Source: GCA-2693325 sp036343635
Lineage (GTDB): Bacteria; Latescibacterota; UBA2968; UBA8231
Reading direction: 5' to 3'
Length of the DNA stretch: 17,077 nt
Assembly (NCBI GenBank): GCA_036343635.1
Contig: JAYYVF010000019.1
Coordinates: forward strand, 1-17,077
Translations under genes and position numbers: made by a program
Notes under the pieces: model-generated
What the model was told of the DNA's origin: nothing
Databases searched by the model: none
The model's input: the letters and a program-made list of their open reading frames with translations, nothing else
In this document: positions 1-8,099 of the stretch, piece after piece
Layout of the letters: each line of letters opens with the position of its first letter
How positions within the stretch are numbered: position 1 is the first letter of the stretch

Positions 1-1
1 C

Positions 2-1789
2 TCCGGTGACAATGAAGGCGTTTGGTTGGGAGTAGACGAATATGATTCATTTGTTCCGGGATCTGGTTTGTTAATTTGGCATATCAATGAGAAGGTAATA
101 ACTGGTGCTGAGGGATTGGCCTTTAATAATGACCCTGTTAAACCAGGTATCGCCTTGGAAGAAGCCGATGGTTACCGTGATATTGGTCAACCTGTTTTTG
201 AACGGTTGAGGCAGATAGAAGGATCTGAAGACGATGCGTTTACGAGCGTTGGTATATCTACATTTGATCAATATTCCGTTCCAAGCAGTCATAGTGTCGA
301 CGGTTGGGCTACGGGTATTGAAATAAAGGTTTTGTCAGAATGGGAAGATACGGCACAAATTTCTGTCCGTTTTGTTCGAAATTTCCCTAATTGGCCCCGA
401 GAGCTCAAGCATGGAAGACGTTTACAGGGTTCGGATTTGAATGGTGATAATCTCGATGATTTAATAGTTGAAACTTCCGAGGGACTGACTGTTGCTGGTG
501 CAAACGGTATCGATTCTTGGAAATTGCCTCGCGCTTATTTCTTAGTGTCCGGAGACATTGATGATCAAAAGGGGGATGAATTAATCGTGTTTCGTGAAGG
601 GCGTATCGAAGCATGGAGTCTTGGAGAAAACAAAGAAATTTGGGGAACGGATTTCGATCGTGTTCCGGAAGCTGCAATTGTGGGACGATTTTCCGGCCCA
701 GAGAAAACGGAGGAAATCCCGATCTTAGCGGTGTTGTCTTCTGGTCAATTGTATGAATATGAGGCTGATACAGGGTTGTTGCGTGCTGTTATTGATAACC
801 CTGAAAAAACATTTACTGGTATCTATGCTACTGACAAGGGGTATAGTGGGGTTCCGTCGGGTGTGTTTTCATCTCAGGGTGTCAACGATTCTCCCTTCAC
901 GCAGGTGTTCGGAAAAGAAATTGATGGGACCATATTTTCTGTGGTTGCTGGACGTTTGGGTAATGTGTCAATAAATGGGAAACATATTGCAATAGATGAT
1001 TCGTTGATAGCACCTTGTTCAATGGGTGATGTGGATGGGGATGGGCAACTAGAAGGGATATTTTCTGGACTATACTCCGTTTATTCTATAGACGCTAAAG
1101 GAATACCCCAGGCAGATTTTCCGCTAAGATTACCAGCGTATGCTGATGCGGGTCGAATTCTTTTTCAGCCATTACTTGCTGATTTAGACGGCGATGGTGG
1201 TCAGGAAATAATTGTTACTACGGAAGGTGGAATCTATGCTTTCGATCACCTAGGAAGTATAATGCATGGGTTCCCCTTACTACTGTCATCACGCCCACAG
1301 TCTGCGCCGATTTTTCTCGATATTAATGGAGATGGTTTAAGTGAGTTGGCGGCTTTGGATTCGCAATTCGTCTACGTATGGGATTTGGTGATTTTAGATT
1401 ACGAGGTCACAAGTGTGGCGTGGGGTCAGCTTAACGGTAAGGCAAATGGATGGCGTTTTGCAGAGGGAGAATTGGATACTATTGGAGTCCCAAAGGATGG
1501 CAAGAAATTAATGCCTCCTCGGCTAGTTTATTGTTATCCAAATCCGGTGGGTTCAGGAGATATGGCTCACTTGAGATTTACGCTGTTAGATGATGCCGAT
1601 GTCGAATTATCCGTTTTAGACGCACTAGGCCTCCCTGTCCAAACCATTAGAGAGCGGGTTGTTTCCGGAGAGAATGAGATTACTTGGGCTGTTGGATCGT
1701 ATGTAAGCGGTCTTTATTTTTGTCGAATAACAGCACGGACTGATCAAGCAACAGAGACCCATATCGTTAAGATGGCGATCATTCAATGA
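2..1789 (+). CDS. M6-type (immune inhibitor A-like) secreted metalloprotease, C-terminal part, with FG-GAP-like repeats and C-terminal sorting domain (5'-partial)
   Basis: The reading frame is open to the left edge, so this is the last ~595 codons of a longer gene; the TTG at 26 is not a likely start. The segment SGLLIWHINE followed by PGIALEEADG is the hallmark of the end of the M6 peptidase domain (usually GLLIYHVDE...HPGI.LEEADG). The catalytic HExxH would lie upstream and is not visible, so activity is inferred. Residues ~130-470 hold several calcium-loop-like FG-GAP/VCBS units (DLNGDNLDD, DIDDQKGDE, DVDGDGQLE, DLDGDGGQE, DINGDGLSE), expected to form a beta-propeller. The last ~85 residues begin with YCYPNPVGSG and end with GLYFCRITA...HIVKMAIIQ, a type A (type IX secretion)/FlgD-like sorting domain. 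Such proteins are secreted or anchored at the cell surface. The stop overlaps the next start by 4 bases (ATGA), which suggests translational coupling. Confidence 0.85.
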   Translation, partial: SGDNEGVWLGVDEYDSFVPGSGLLIWHINEKVITGAEGLAFNNDPVKPGIALEEADGYRDIGQPVFERLRQIEGSEDDAFTSVGISTFDQYSVPSSHSVDGWATGIEIKVLSEWEDTAQISVRFVRNFPNWPRELKHGRRLQGSDLNGDNLDDLIVETSEGLTVAGANGIDSWKLPRAYFLVSGDIDDQKGDELIVFREGRIEAWSLGENKEIWGTDFDRVPEAAIVGRFSGPEKTEEIPILAVLSSGQLYEYEADTGLLRAVIDNPEKTFTGIYATDKGYSGVPSGVFSSQGVNDSPFTQVFGKEIDGTIFSVVAGRLGNVSINGKHIAIDDSLIAPCSMGDVDGDGQLEGIFSGLYSVYSIDAKGIPQADFPLRLPAYADAGRILFQPLLADLDGDGGQEIIVTTEGGIYAFDHLGSIMHGFPLLLSSRPQSAPIFLDINGDGLSELAALDSQFVYVWDLVILDYEVTSVAWGQLNGKANGWRFAEGELDTIGVPKDGKKLMPPRLVYCYPNPVGSGDMAHLRFTLLDDADVELSVLDALGLPVQTIRERVVSGENEITWAVGSYVSGLYFCRITARTDQATETHIVKMAIIQ

Positions 1790-4700
1790 TTGCTTCATTA
1801 ATTCGCATTTGTTTGGCCATGATTTTGGGATTTATTCCGGCGGTTGGTCAAAACCATCCCGAATTAAACTGGAAAGTTTTTGAAACTAAACATTTCCGAA
1901 TTTTTTATCACCAAGGTCTCGAAAACGCTGCACAAAGAGCGGGAAAGATCGCCGAAGAGGCATACGGTCCCGTAACGACGTTATATGATTACGAACCAAA
2001 TGAAAAGGTTAGAATAGTACTCAAAGACTATGATGATTATGCGAATGGTGCGGCTTTTTTCTATCACGATACGATAGAAATTTGGACGACTTCTCTAGAT
2101 CATGAGTATGAATTGCGTGGGACAACGGATTGGTTGAGAAATGTTATTACTCATGAGTTCACGCATATTGTTTCATTAGGAGTTGCTCGTTCTATTTCTC
2201 CAAGAATCCCGGGGATATATTTCCAGTATTTTGGTTACCAAGCGGAAAAAAACCGTGCAGATATTTTAACTGGGTATCCAAATATAATTGCTTCTTATCC
2301 TATGATGAACGTTGTGGTTCCTATGTGGTTGGCTGAGGGGGCCGCCCAATACATGGCCGCGGGAGCTCACCATGATAGATGGGATGCTCATCGTGATATG
2401 ATTTTGCGTAAACAGGTGTTGTCGGGCTCTCAGTTGCCTTTTGATGAAATGGGTGTTTTTGGTAAATGCGGTTTTGGGAACGAATACGTTTATGATCACG
2501 GTTATTCGTTTGTCTCATACATTGCGGAGACGTATGGAGTAAATCATCTTAGGAAATTATTTCGTGCCGCGGCACGTTGGCACGTTCTAGATGTAGATGG
2601 TGTTTTTTCAAGAGTTTTAGGGAAACCCATTAAAGAGGTCTATGAGGATTGGGTTCTTGAATTAAGGCGCGGTTATGAGAAACAGATAGAGGAATTGGGG
2701 GAGCTTAGAGAAGGTGATTTAGTTGCCGATACTGGCTTTTCTAATATGCGTCCCCATGTTTCGGAAGATGGTAGTCGACTGGCATATTTATCAACCCAAA
2801 AAAAGCAGTATGGTCCTCATTTCCTTGTGGTGCGCAACCTAGAAAATGATGATGAAGAGGTTATTGCTTCAGGAGTTTCAGCTTCCTCGGTCAGTTTTTC
2901 TCCATCAGGCGAAGAATTGCTTTTTACTCGAATCGCTCGCGCTGATCGTTACGGATCCCGTCAGTCAGATATTTATTCTTACGATTTTGGTATAACAGAT
3001 CGCCATTGGTTAAATCGGTCTTTGCGGTTGATTCCGGAGTTTGTCGCTGGCTTGGTGGGTTTCACATCTGATCCATACAAGGAAGAACAGTTGAGTCGGG
3101 GGTTACGCGCTTTTTACCCTGATCTTTCTTCGGATGGTGAGTGGATCGTTTTTGTTCATAATTCCGGCACGAACAATAATATTGGATTAATGCGGCGAGA
3201 CGGGAGTGAACTGCGTCACCTTACTCAATTTACTGATGGTACTCAACTGTATAGTCCTCGTTTTTCACCAGATGGTAAAAAGGTTGCCTTTTCTATTGCC
3301 CGGGGAGGACAAAGAGACTTGGCAATTTTGAGGGTTTCTGATGATGGTGTCGGAGAAGGTGACACCATCGATCCGGTTGTTGCGACGGGTGGTACAGATC
3401 GCGATCCTGTGTGGAGTTCGGATGGGGAACGTCTTTACTTTTCTTCTGATATTTCAGGTATATTTAATATTTATCAGATTAATCTCAATGACCGTAACGT
3501 TGGTCAGATAACCAACGTGGTGGGCGGTGCGTTTAATCCGACGGTGGGTGACAGCGGTCGAGTTTATTTCTCTTCATACGATGTGAATGGTTTTCAAATT
3601 CGTGTGATTCAAGCTGCACCCAATTCAATAAAATTAAACAGAGGTGCTGATCCCGAAACTGTTATTGCCGAAGAAACTCTAGGGGGTAATGATTCGTTGA
3701 ATGCTGTTACATATCGAAGTGACTTTCTTCGTACTTCAGTTATGCCACGAATAAGTATCGACGAAGGTCGATTTAAGCCAGGATTTTACCTTAACTCCAA
3801 TGATGTTTTATACAAACAGGGTGTATTTGCTGGGGGGACTGTTGCGCCGACAAATGGTGACCGAGATCTTTTTGCAATGTATGAATATCATGGGTTACGT
3901 CCTACGCTGTTTCTTGAGGCTTTTCATCAGCGTCGCAGCTCTTCCCGTGGTGACAGTTCAGAAGCTCGTGATGGAGTTATCGATGGAGTTAGGTTCAGTT
4001 TAAATCAACTTAGCTTAGGAGCGCGTAAGAAAATCGGCCGCGTAGGAGAGTTAACTATTTCTCTTACCTACGACAGGTATGATGCAAGTGTTGACTGGCG
4101 TAGGTTTGTTGAGCGGAGAGATGGTCAATTAGGATCCAGACTCGAAAAACAAAAACCTATTGGGTATACCTATCTGAAGGGGGTCGGTTTAGGTGCAACG
4201 TATCGTGTGAACGCATTTGCACGGCGAAGAGATCGAGATATTAGTCCAATAGGCACCCAGTTGTATATACGTTATGATCGTATGTTTAATCGATTCTTAG
4301 AAACGTTTAATGAACAAGCCTCGTTTATAGACGAAGAATATCTCAAGTTGGATTATAACCAGCTCACCGTTGACTGGAACCAATATTTTGTGCTTCCGTG
4401 GAATGCCCGTTTTGGAGTTCGGCTTTTTTCTGGTTGGATAGACAATGAAGCAGTTGATGAGGATGATTTAGTAAATGATTTTTTTGATTATCATTTAGGT
4501 GGATTGAGTTATATGAAAGGTTACACCTTTTACAGTATTGAAGGACGGAAAGCAGCCATGGCAACCGCTGTGCTGCGATTCCCAGTAGTTTCTCATTGGG
4601 GTGCACGGTGGCAGCAGTTTTATCTAGATAAGATTTTTACTGCTGTATATGCAGATGTAGGCAAGGCTTGGGATGGGGCCTGGGATGAGGCTGATGTATT

Positions 4701-4872
4701 TTACGGACGTAAAGGACCGCTGAGGGACTTTGGCAGTCAAATACGTATCGATTTTAATTCGCATTATAGCTTGCCCACCCGAGTACAATTTGATTGTGCT
4801 TATGGTATTGACGAGGTTGCTACGCGCAGTCCTTGGAAATATTATTTGACTATATTATTTGGATATATATAA
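1786..4872 (+). CDS. Gluzincin-type peptidase / PD40 beta-propeller / Omp85-like outer-membrane barrel fusion
   Basis: This is a 1028-residue protein with a signal peptide (hydrophobic residues 4-20, probable cut near Gly21-Gln22). Residues ~25-300 are a peptidase MA-like domain: H123-E-F-T-H127 is a zinc-binding HExxH and E184 in WLAEGAAQY is the expected third ligand. Residues ~310-600 hold at least six TolB/WD40-like PD40 strands (for example FSPSGEELLF, FSPDGKKVAF, WSSDGERLYF), so a beta-propeller. Residues ~650-1028 alternate short polar and aromatic strands and contain YMKGYTFYSIEGRKAAM, which resembles the (V/I)RG(F/Y) loop of Omp85 barrels with Lys in place of Arg. The protein ends LFGYI. 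The most likely arrangement is a barrel in the outer membrane carrying a periplasmic or surface protease and propeller. The ATG overlaps the preceding stop by 4 bases. Substrate is unknown. Peptidase and propeller calls are firm; the barrel call is moderate. Confidence 0.8.
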   Translation: MIASLIRICLAMILGFIPAVGQNHPELNWKVFETKHFRIFYHQGLENAAQRAGKIAEEAYGPVTTLYDYEPNEKVRIVLKDYDDYANGAAFFYHDTIEIWTTSLDHEYELRGTTDWLRNVITHEFTHIVSLGVARSISPRIPGIYFQYFGYQAEKNRADILTGYPNIIASYPMMNVVVPMWLAEGAAQYMAAGAHHDRWDAHRDMILRKQVLSGSQLPFDEMGVFGKCGFGNEYVYDHGYSFVSYIAETYGVNHLRKLFRAAARWHVLDVDGVFSRVLGKPIKEVYEDWVLELRRGYEKQIEELGELREGDLVADTGFSNMRPHVSEDGSRLAYLSTQKKQYGPHFLVVRNLENDDEEVIASGVSASSVSFSPSGEELLFTRIARADRYGSRQSDIYSYDFGITDRHWLNRSLRLIPEFVAGLVGFTSDPYKEEQLSRGLRAFYPDLSSDGEWIVFVHNSGTNNNIGLMRRDGSELRHLTQFTDGTQLYSPRFSPDGKKVAFSIARGGQRDLAILRVSDDGVGEGDTIDPVVATGGTDRDPVWSSDGERLYFSSDISGIFNIYQINLNDRNVGQITNVVGGAFNPTVGDSGRVYFSSYDVNGFQIRVIQAAPNSIKLNRGADPETVIAEETLGGNDSLNAVTYRSDFLRTSVMPRISIDEGRFKPGFYLNSNDVLYKQGVFAGGTVAPTNGDRDLFAMYEYHGLRPTLFLEAFHQRRSSSRGDSSEARDGVIDGVRFSLNQLSLGARKKIGRVGELTISLTYDRYDASVDWRRFVERRDGQLGSRLEKQKPIGYTYLKGVGLGATYRVNAFARRRDRDISPIGTQLYIRYDRMFNRFLETFNEQASFIDEEYLKLDYNQLTVDWNQYFVLPWNARFGVRLFSGWIDNEAVDEDDLVNDFFDYHLGGLSYMKGYTFYSIEGRKAAMATAVLRFPVVSHWGARWQQFYLDKIFTAVYADVGKAWDGAWDEADVFYGRKGPLRDFGSQIRIDFNSHYSLPTRVQFDCAYGIDEVATRSPWKYYLTILFGYI

Positions 4873-4873
4873 A
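4846..4873 (+). promoter_or_regulatory. Possible internal sigma70-like promoter before the small membrane-protein genes
   Basis: TTGACT at 4846-4851 and TATAAA at 4868-4873 are separated by 16 bases, each matching the consensus at 5 of 6 positions. They lie in the last codons of the upstream protease gene and would start transcription roughly 30 bases before the ATG at 4914. The stretch is AT-rich and codes for hydrophobic barrel residues, so a chance match is possible. Confidence 0.35.
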
Positions 4874-4913
4874 TATCATTTTTAAGATGAAAAGTGGAAA
4901 GAGGATCATTCTA

Positions 4914-5822
4914 ATGACGATTCGTTTCTTTTTTTCCTTAGTGTGTATTTTTTTAATAAGTAAGCGTGCCGAAGGTGAGCCGTTACTTAGTGTGCTTAGT
5001 CCGGAGGGACAGGCTTTGTTAATGGGGTCATTCGGTCAAATGGACGCGGGGGGAAAGCAAAACGCAAAGGTATTTGTCGCCGAGGGCGAAATTAATAATA
5101 CGTCGCCTCGGCGAGCATTTTTCTCGTCTATTTTGATTCCAGGGTTAGGTCAATTGCTTGCAGGAGATACAATGCGTGGTGTCATTTTTTCAGGCGTTGA
5201 GCTTGCTACCTTAGGTATGTATTTAAATTGGAGGGGTAAGGGGAAAGATACTGAAGATGAATTTCGAAAAGATGCTGAGGAGCAATGGGATCCGCTGGCC
5301 TATAGGGGATGGCGCGGCTCAACAATTTCCAGAAATTCATCGATTACGCATGCGTTGCCCTGTTCGAGTCAGGTCTATAAATCTTTAAGTGCAGAGTCTG
5401 AATCTGACGGGAGGTTAGATTTTGGGAACTGCCCACCGATTGACATTCAGCAATACTTTGAACTTATTGGAAAATATGATCAATATGTGGCTGGTTGGGA
5501 GGATTTGGTTCGATTGCCGGAAGAAAATCGAGCCGTATGGACTGAGGTGGATTCTGTGGAGAACTTTCGCTCGCAGATGCGACTGGACTACGAAGTAAAG
5601 CGTGACGAGAGTAATCGGTATTTAAAACGCGCCAGTTGGATGACGGGAATAATGTTGGTTAATCACGTCATTAGTGCCGTAGATGCCGCCCGGGTGGCAC
5701 GGGCCAAAGCCGAAGGAACAGCCCGTTCGAGTATTAGTCTACGAACCAGGTTTGCTGTAATAACGCAGAGTCATCGTAGAAATATCCTCCCCATGGTTGT
5801 TGCCTATAAACCATTGAAGTAA
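4914..5822 (+). CDS. Exported membrane-associated protein of unknown function (DUF5683-like), first of a pair
   Basis: The start chosen is the ATG at 4914 because GAGG at 4901-4904 lies about 9 bases upstream and the product then begins directly with a signal peptide (MTIRFFFSLVCIFLIS). An in-frame ATG at 4887 and a TTG at 4833 inside the previous gene are alternatives. The 302-residue product has RRAFFSSILIPGLGQLLAGD at ~66-85, the 'PGLGQ' pattern of DUF5683-like membrane proteins, followed by a hydrophobic segment (~88-104). A charged middle region is rich in Glu, Asp and aromatics, and a second hydrophobic segment lies near 243-258 (TGIMLVNHVISAVDAA). No catalytic motif is visible. The next gene, 3 bases downstream, has the same layout. 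Function unknown; a structural or accessory role in the envelope, possibly serving the neighbouring exported proteases, is inference only. Confidence 0.7.
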   Translation: MTIRFFFSLVCIFLISKRAEGEPLLSVLSPEGQALLMGSFGQMDAGGKQNAKVFVAEGEINNTSPRRAFFSSILIPGLGQLLAGDTMRGVIFSGVELATLGMYLNWRGKGKDTEDEFRKDAEEQWDPLAYRGWRGSTISRNSSITHALPCSSQVYKSLSAESESDGRLDFGNCPPIDIQQYFELIGKYDQYVAGWEDLVRLPEENRAVWTEVDSVENFRSQMRLDYEVKRDESNRYLKRASWMTGIMLVNHVISAVDAARVARAKAEGTARSSISLRTRFAVITQSHRRNILPMVVAYKPLK

Positions 5823-5825
5823 AAC

Positions 5826-6452
5826 ATGTTAAGTCGAACTCATATACTAATTGTTGTTCTGTTGACTGCTGTCTTTACTACCGATCTTGTAGCTAAGTCT
5901 GCTACTGGTGGTTTTTGGAGATCATTGTTTATACCTGGATGGGGACAACATTATACAGGCATGTCACCAAGTCGTTTTTTATGGGCTGAAGCCGTGTTAT
6001 GGGGGGGCCGCTGGGGACTTATGAAACGTGCTGATTTTCGAAGCGATCGTTTTCGCTCCTTTGCGAGACAACATGCAGGTGCAGATTTAAAAAACAAGTC
6101 GCGGGATTTTCTTGACGATATTGGGTTTTATGAAAGTCGGTCTCTGCACGATCAATATGCACTATATCAAGACGGCCCGTTAGCTAAGATATATGGACTT
6201 GATTCGGCATATGATTGGCATTGGGACAACGAGATTCATAGGAATACTTATAGAAATTTGCGTAATGAAAGCAGGCATTCTCAGCGTCAGGCGCTCTACT
6301 TAGTTGGTGGGCTTGTTGCCAACCGTATTGTTTCTGCTATTCATGCTGCTCGTTACTATGGAAGGCCAACGGAAAATCTTAATAAATTTTCGGTTACTTT
6401 GGTAAATTCCCGTTTGGGTGCATTGGAGCTCGCTGTTGTCAAACGATTTTAG
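5826..6452 (+). CDS. Small exported membrane-associated protein (DUF5683-like), second of a pair
   Basis: The product is 208 residues with an N-terminal signal or anchor segment (THILIVVLLTAVFTTDLVA) and then FWRSLFIPGWGQHYTGM at ~30-45, the counterpart of the IPGLGQ motif in the upstream gene. A hydrophobic stretch (FLWAEAVLWGGRWGLM) and a charged, aromatic-rich middle follow. Near the C-terminus is LYLVGGLVANRIVSAIHAARYYG, which parallels NHVISAVDAARVA in the upstream protein. The last residues, LGALELAVVKRF, look like an amphipathic strand ending in Phe, as in many outer-membrane proteins. The pair is most simply read as an old tandem duplication with strong divergence and shortening of the second copy. 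It starts 3 bases after the preceding stop and overlaps the next gene. Function unknown. Confidence 0.7.
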   Translation: MLSRTHILIVVLLTAVFTTDLVAKSATGGFWRSLFIPGWGQHYTGMSPSRFLWAEAVLWGGRWGLMKRADFRSDRFRSFARQHAGADLKNKSRDFLDDIGFYESRSLHDQYALYQDGPLAKIYGLDSAYDWHWDNEIHRNTYRNLRNESRHSQRQALYLVGGLVANRIVSAIHAARYYGRPTENLNKFSVTLVNSRLGALELAVVKRF

Positions 6453-8079
6453 GCGGTGCCTGTCGAAGGTCATCCTCAGTTTTCTTTTTTATTTTTGTGT
6501 TGCGGCTAATGCAACGATTCCTTGTGGGAAACGTTGGTTAGAGGCTCATGGATCTACTATATACCATATTGCGGCGAAACAAACCACTGAATCAGCAGAC
6601 GATTCTCTTGATGTTGGTAGCCCATTACAGGTGGTTGTAAGGGGAGATGTTTTTGCCCGAGATACGACTTGTCGTTATAAAAACAAACAAGCCTATATCT
6701 TTGTTGAAGACACATTGTGGGATGTAACCGTAGTCGAGCAATCCATTGTTAAGCTAGGGCAACTCATTGAACATGCTGCTCCTTCTGATTCGACAAGGGG
6801 CATATTTGATATTTTAACAGGTGCCTTTGGAGCCTTTCCTGACGTAGATGGTGATTCGCGGATATTCATCTACGTAGTTGACCTACCGGGTGATAATTTA
6901 GTGGGTTACTTCGATTCTCAGGTGTCAACTCATGAAAATCCACATTTTCGACACGATGCTATATACATAGATGCCTATTTTTTGAATTCACGACCGCGTT
7001 TGGCTGAAGCTACGATGGCGCACGAACTTCAGCACCTTATACATTGGGGCCAAGATCCTGATGAGGAGATTTGGCTAGACGAAGGGTTGTCGGGGTATGC
7101 TGAGGCGCTGGTTGGATATCCCGAAGCGGACCCTAACATGGTTTCGAAATTTTTGTCAAATCCAGATATTAATTTTACATCTTGGCCAAATTCGCTTTCT
7201 TTGGCCACTCCTTATTACGGCGCTACATATCTCTTTATTTCGTTCTTACGAGAGCGTTTTGGTGCTGAATTCGTGTTCGATTTGGTCGCAGAACCCCGTA
7301 ATGGAATATTTTCAATTGATGAGATTTTGAAGGCACGAGGAACTTCTTTGAATTTTCGTGATATGTGGGAGGAATGGATTATAGCTAATTCAGTGTCCTT
7401 AGATCTAGAATCTCGATATGCCGCATTAAATGGTCGGACGGCTTTCGCATACGGACTTGATGACATGCCGATTGGTCCTATTGGTGGTAAAGTGCTACAA
7501 CAATGGGGATCTGTTAATGTCCTTTTTCGTTCGTCTGGAAGTATCCGCGTTAATTTTGATGGGGCAGATGGTGTTGGTTATACCCTTTGGTCATACGGAA
7601 TGAGGGGCAATATGGGTAAGATGGTTAAGGCTGAACTGGATGACGAGAATAGATCGGTAATAGAATGGATAGCAGTAGATAGTTTGAAACTAGTGGTTGG
7701 TAGCAAGAATCGAATACCTGGAGAATTTGTAATTTCGGCAGATTATTATATGCCGGATCCAGTGGCGACGAATGTACATTCTTCTTCGGACACACCATCA
7801 TCTGTTTGGACTCTTGGAAATGGTTTCCCAAATCCTTTCAATAGTAGTATCTCACTACCAATTCAACTTTTAAAGTCTCAAAATGTTAAAATGTTGATTT
7901 TAAATGTTAATGGTCAGGAGGTTCGTTTGTTGCACGATGGTTGGCTCACCTCTGGCCGTCATCAATTTTCTTGGGATGGAAAAGATGAATCGGGAATTCG
8001 GTTAGCTTCGGGTCGTTACCAAATCCTACTGCGTATGAAAAATCGGGATGAGGTAAGGGGAATGCTTCTTCTTAAGTAG
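6436..8079 (+). CDS. Secreted M30-like zinc metalloprotease with C-terminal sorting domain
   Basis: The likely start is a TTG at 6436: GGAG at 6425-6428 lies 7 bases upstream and the product (547 residues) then begins with a clean signal peptide, n-region SNDFRRCLSK and core VILSFLFYFCVAANA. A GTG at 6418 is possible but has no visible ribosome site. Residues ~60-250 form the peptidase domain. MAHELQHLIHW carries the zinc-binding HExxH (H196, H200) with catalytic E197, and WLDEGLSGYAEA supplies the probable third ligand Glu216. This spacing and wording match the M30 (hyicolysin)-like group. A beta-rich region follows. The final ~80 residues (GNGFPNPFNSSISLPIQL ... GIRLASGRYQILL) are a FlgD-like/type A sorting domain. 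The protein is expected to be secreted or surface-held. It overlaps the upstream gene by 17 bases and closes the plus-strand run, meeting panC tail to tail with only 20 bases between. Substrate unknown. Confidence 0.8.
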   Translation: MSNDFRRCLSKVILSFLFYFCVAANATIPCGKRWLEAHGSTIYHIAAKQTTESADDSLDVGSPLQVVVRGDVFARDTTCRYKNKQAYIFVEDTLWDVTVVEQSIVKLGQLIEHAAPSDSTRGIFDILTGAFGAFPDVDGDSRIFIYVVDLPGDNLVGYFDSQVSTHENPHFRHDAIYIDAYFLNSRPRLAEATMAHELQHLIHWGQDPDEEIWLDEGLSGYAEALVGYPEADPNMVSKFLSNPDINFTSWPNSLSLATPYYGATYLFISFLRERFGAEFVFDLVAEPRNGIFSIDEILKARGTSLNFRDMWEEWIIANSVSLDLESRYAALNGRTAFAYGLDDMPIGPIGGKVLQQWGSVNVLFRSSGSIRVNFDGADGVGYTLWSYGMRGNMGKMVKAELDDENRSVIEWIAVDSLKLVVGSKNRIPGEFVISADYYMPDPVATNVHSSSDTPSSVWTLGNGFPNPFNSSISLPIQLLKSQNVKMLILNVNGQEVRLLHDGWLTSGRHQFSWDGKDESGIRLASGRYQILLRMKNRDEVRGMLLLK

Positions 8080-8099
8080 CCCACGGAAAGTGTCTAAAT

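Noticed and set aside
1010..1400. Nucleotide tandem repeat in the M6 protease gene
   Set aside because: The similarity is only at the level of short Asp/Gly-rich FG-GAP loops; the DNA between them is not repeated.
4833..4913. Upstream TTG (4833) and ATG (4887) as starts for the first small membrane protein
   Set aside because: The TTG lies inside the preceding gene without a ribosome site and would put an odd hydrophobic leader before the signal peptide; the ATG at 4914 has GAGG at a good distance. The ATG at 4887 remains possible.
8080..8099. Bidirectional terminator between the converging genes
   Set aside because: The 20-base gap shows no stem-loop followed by a T-run on either strand.
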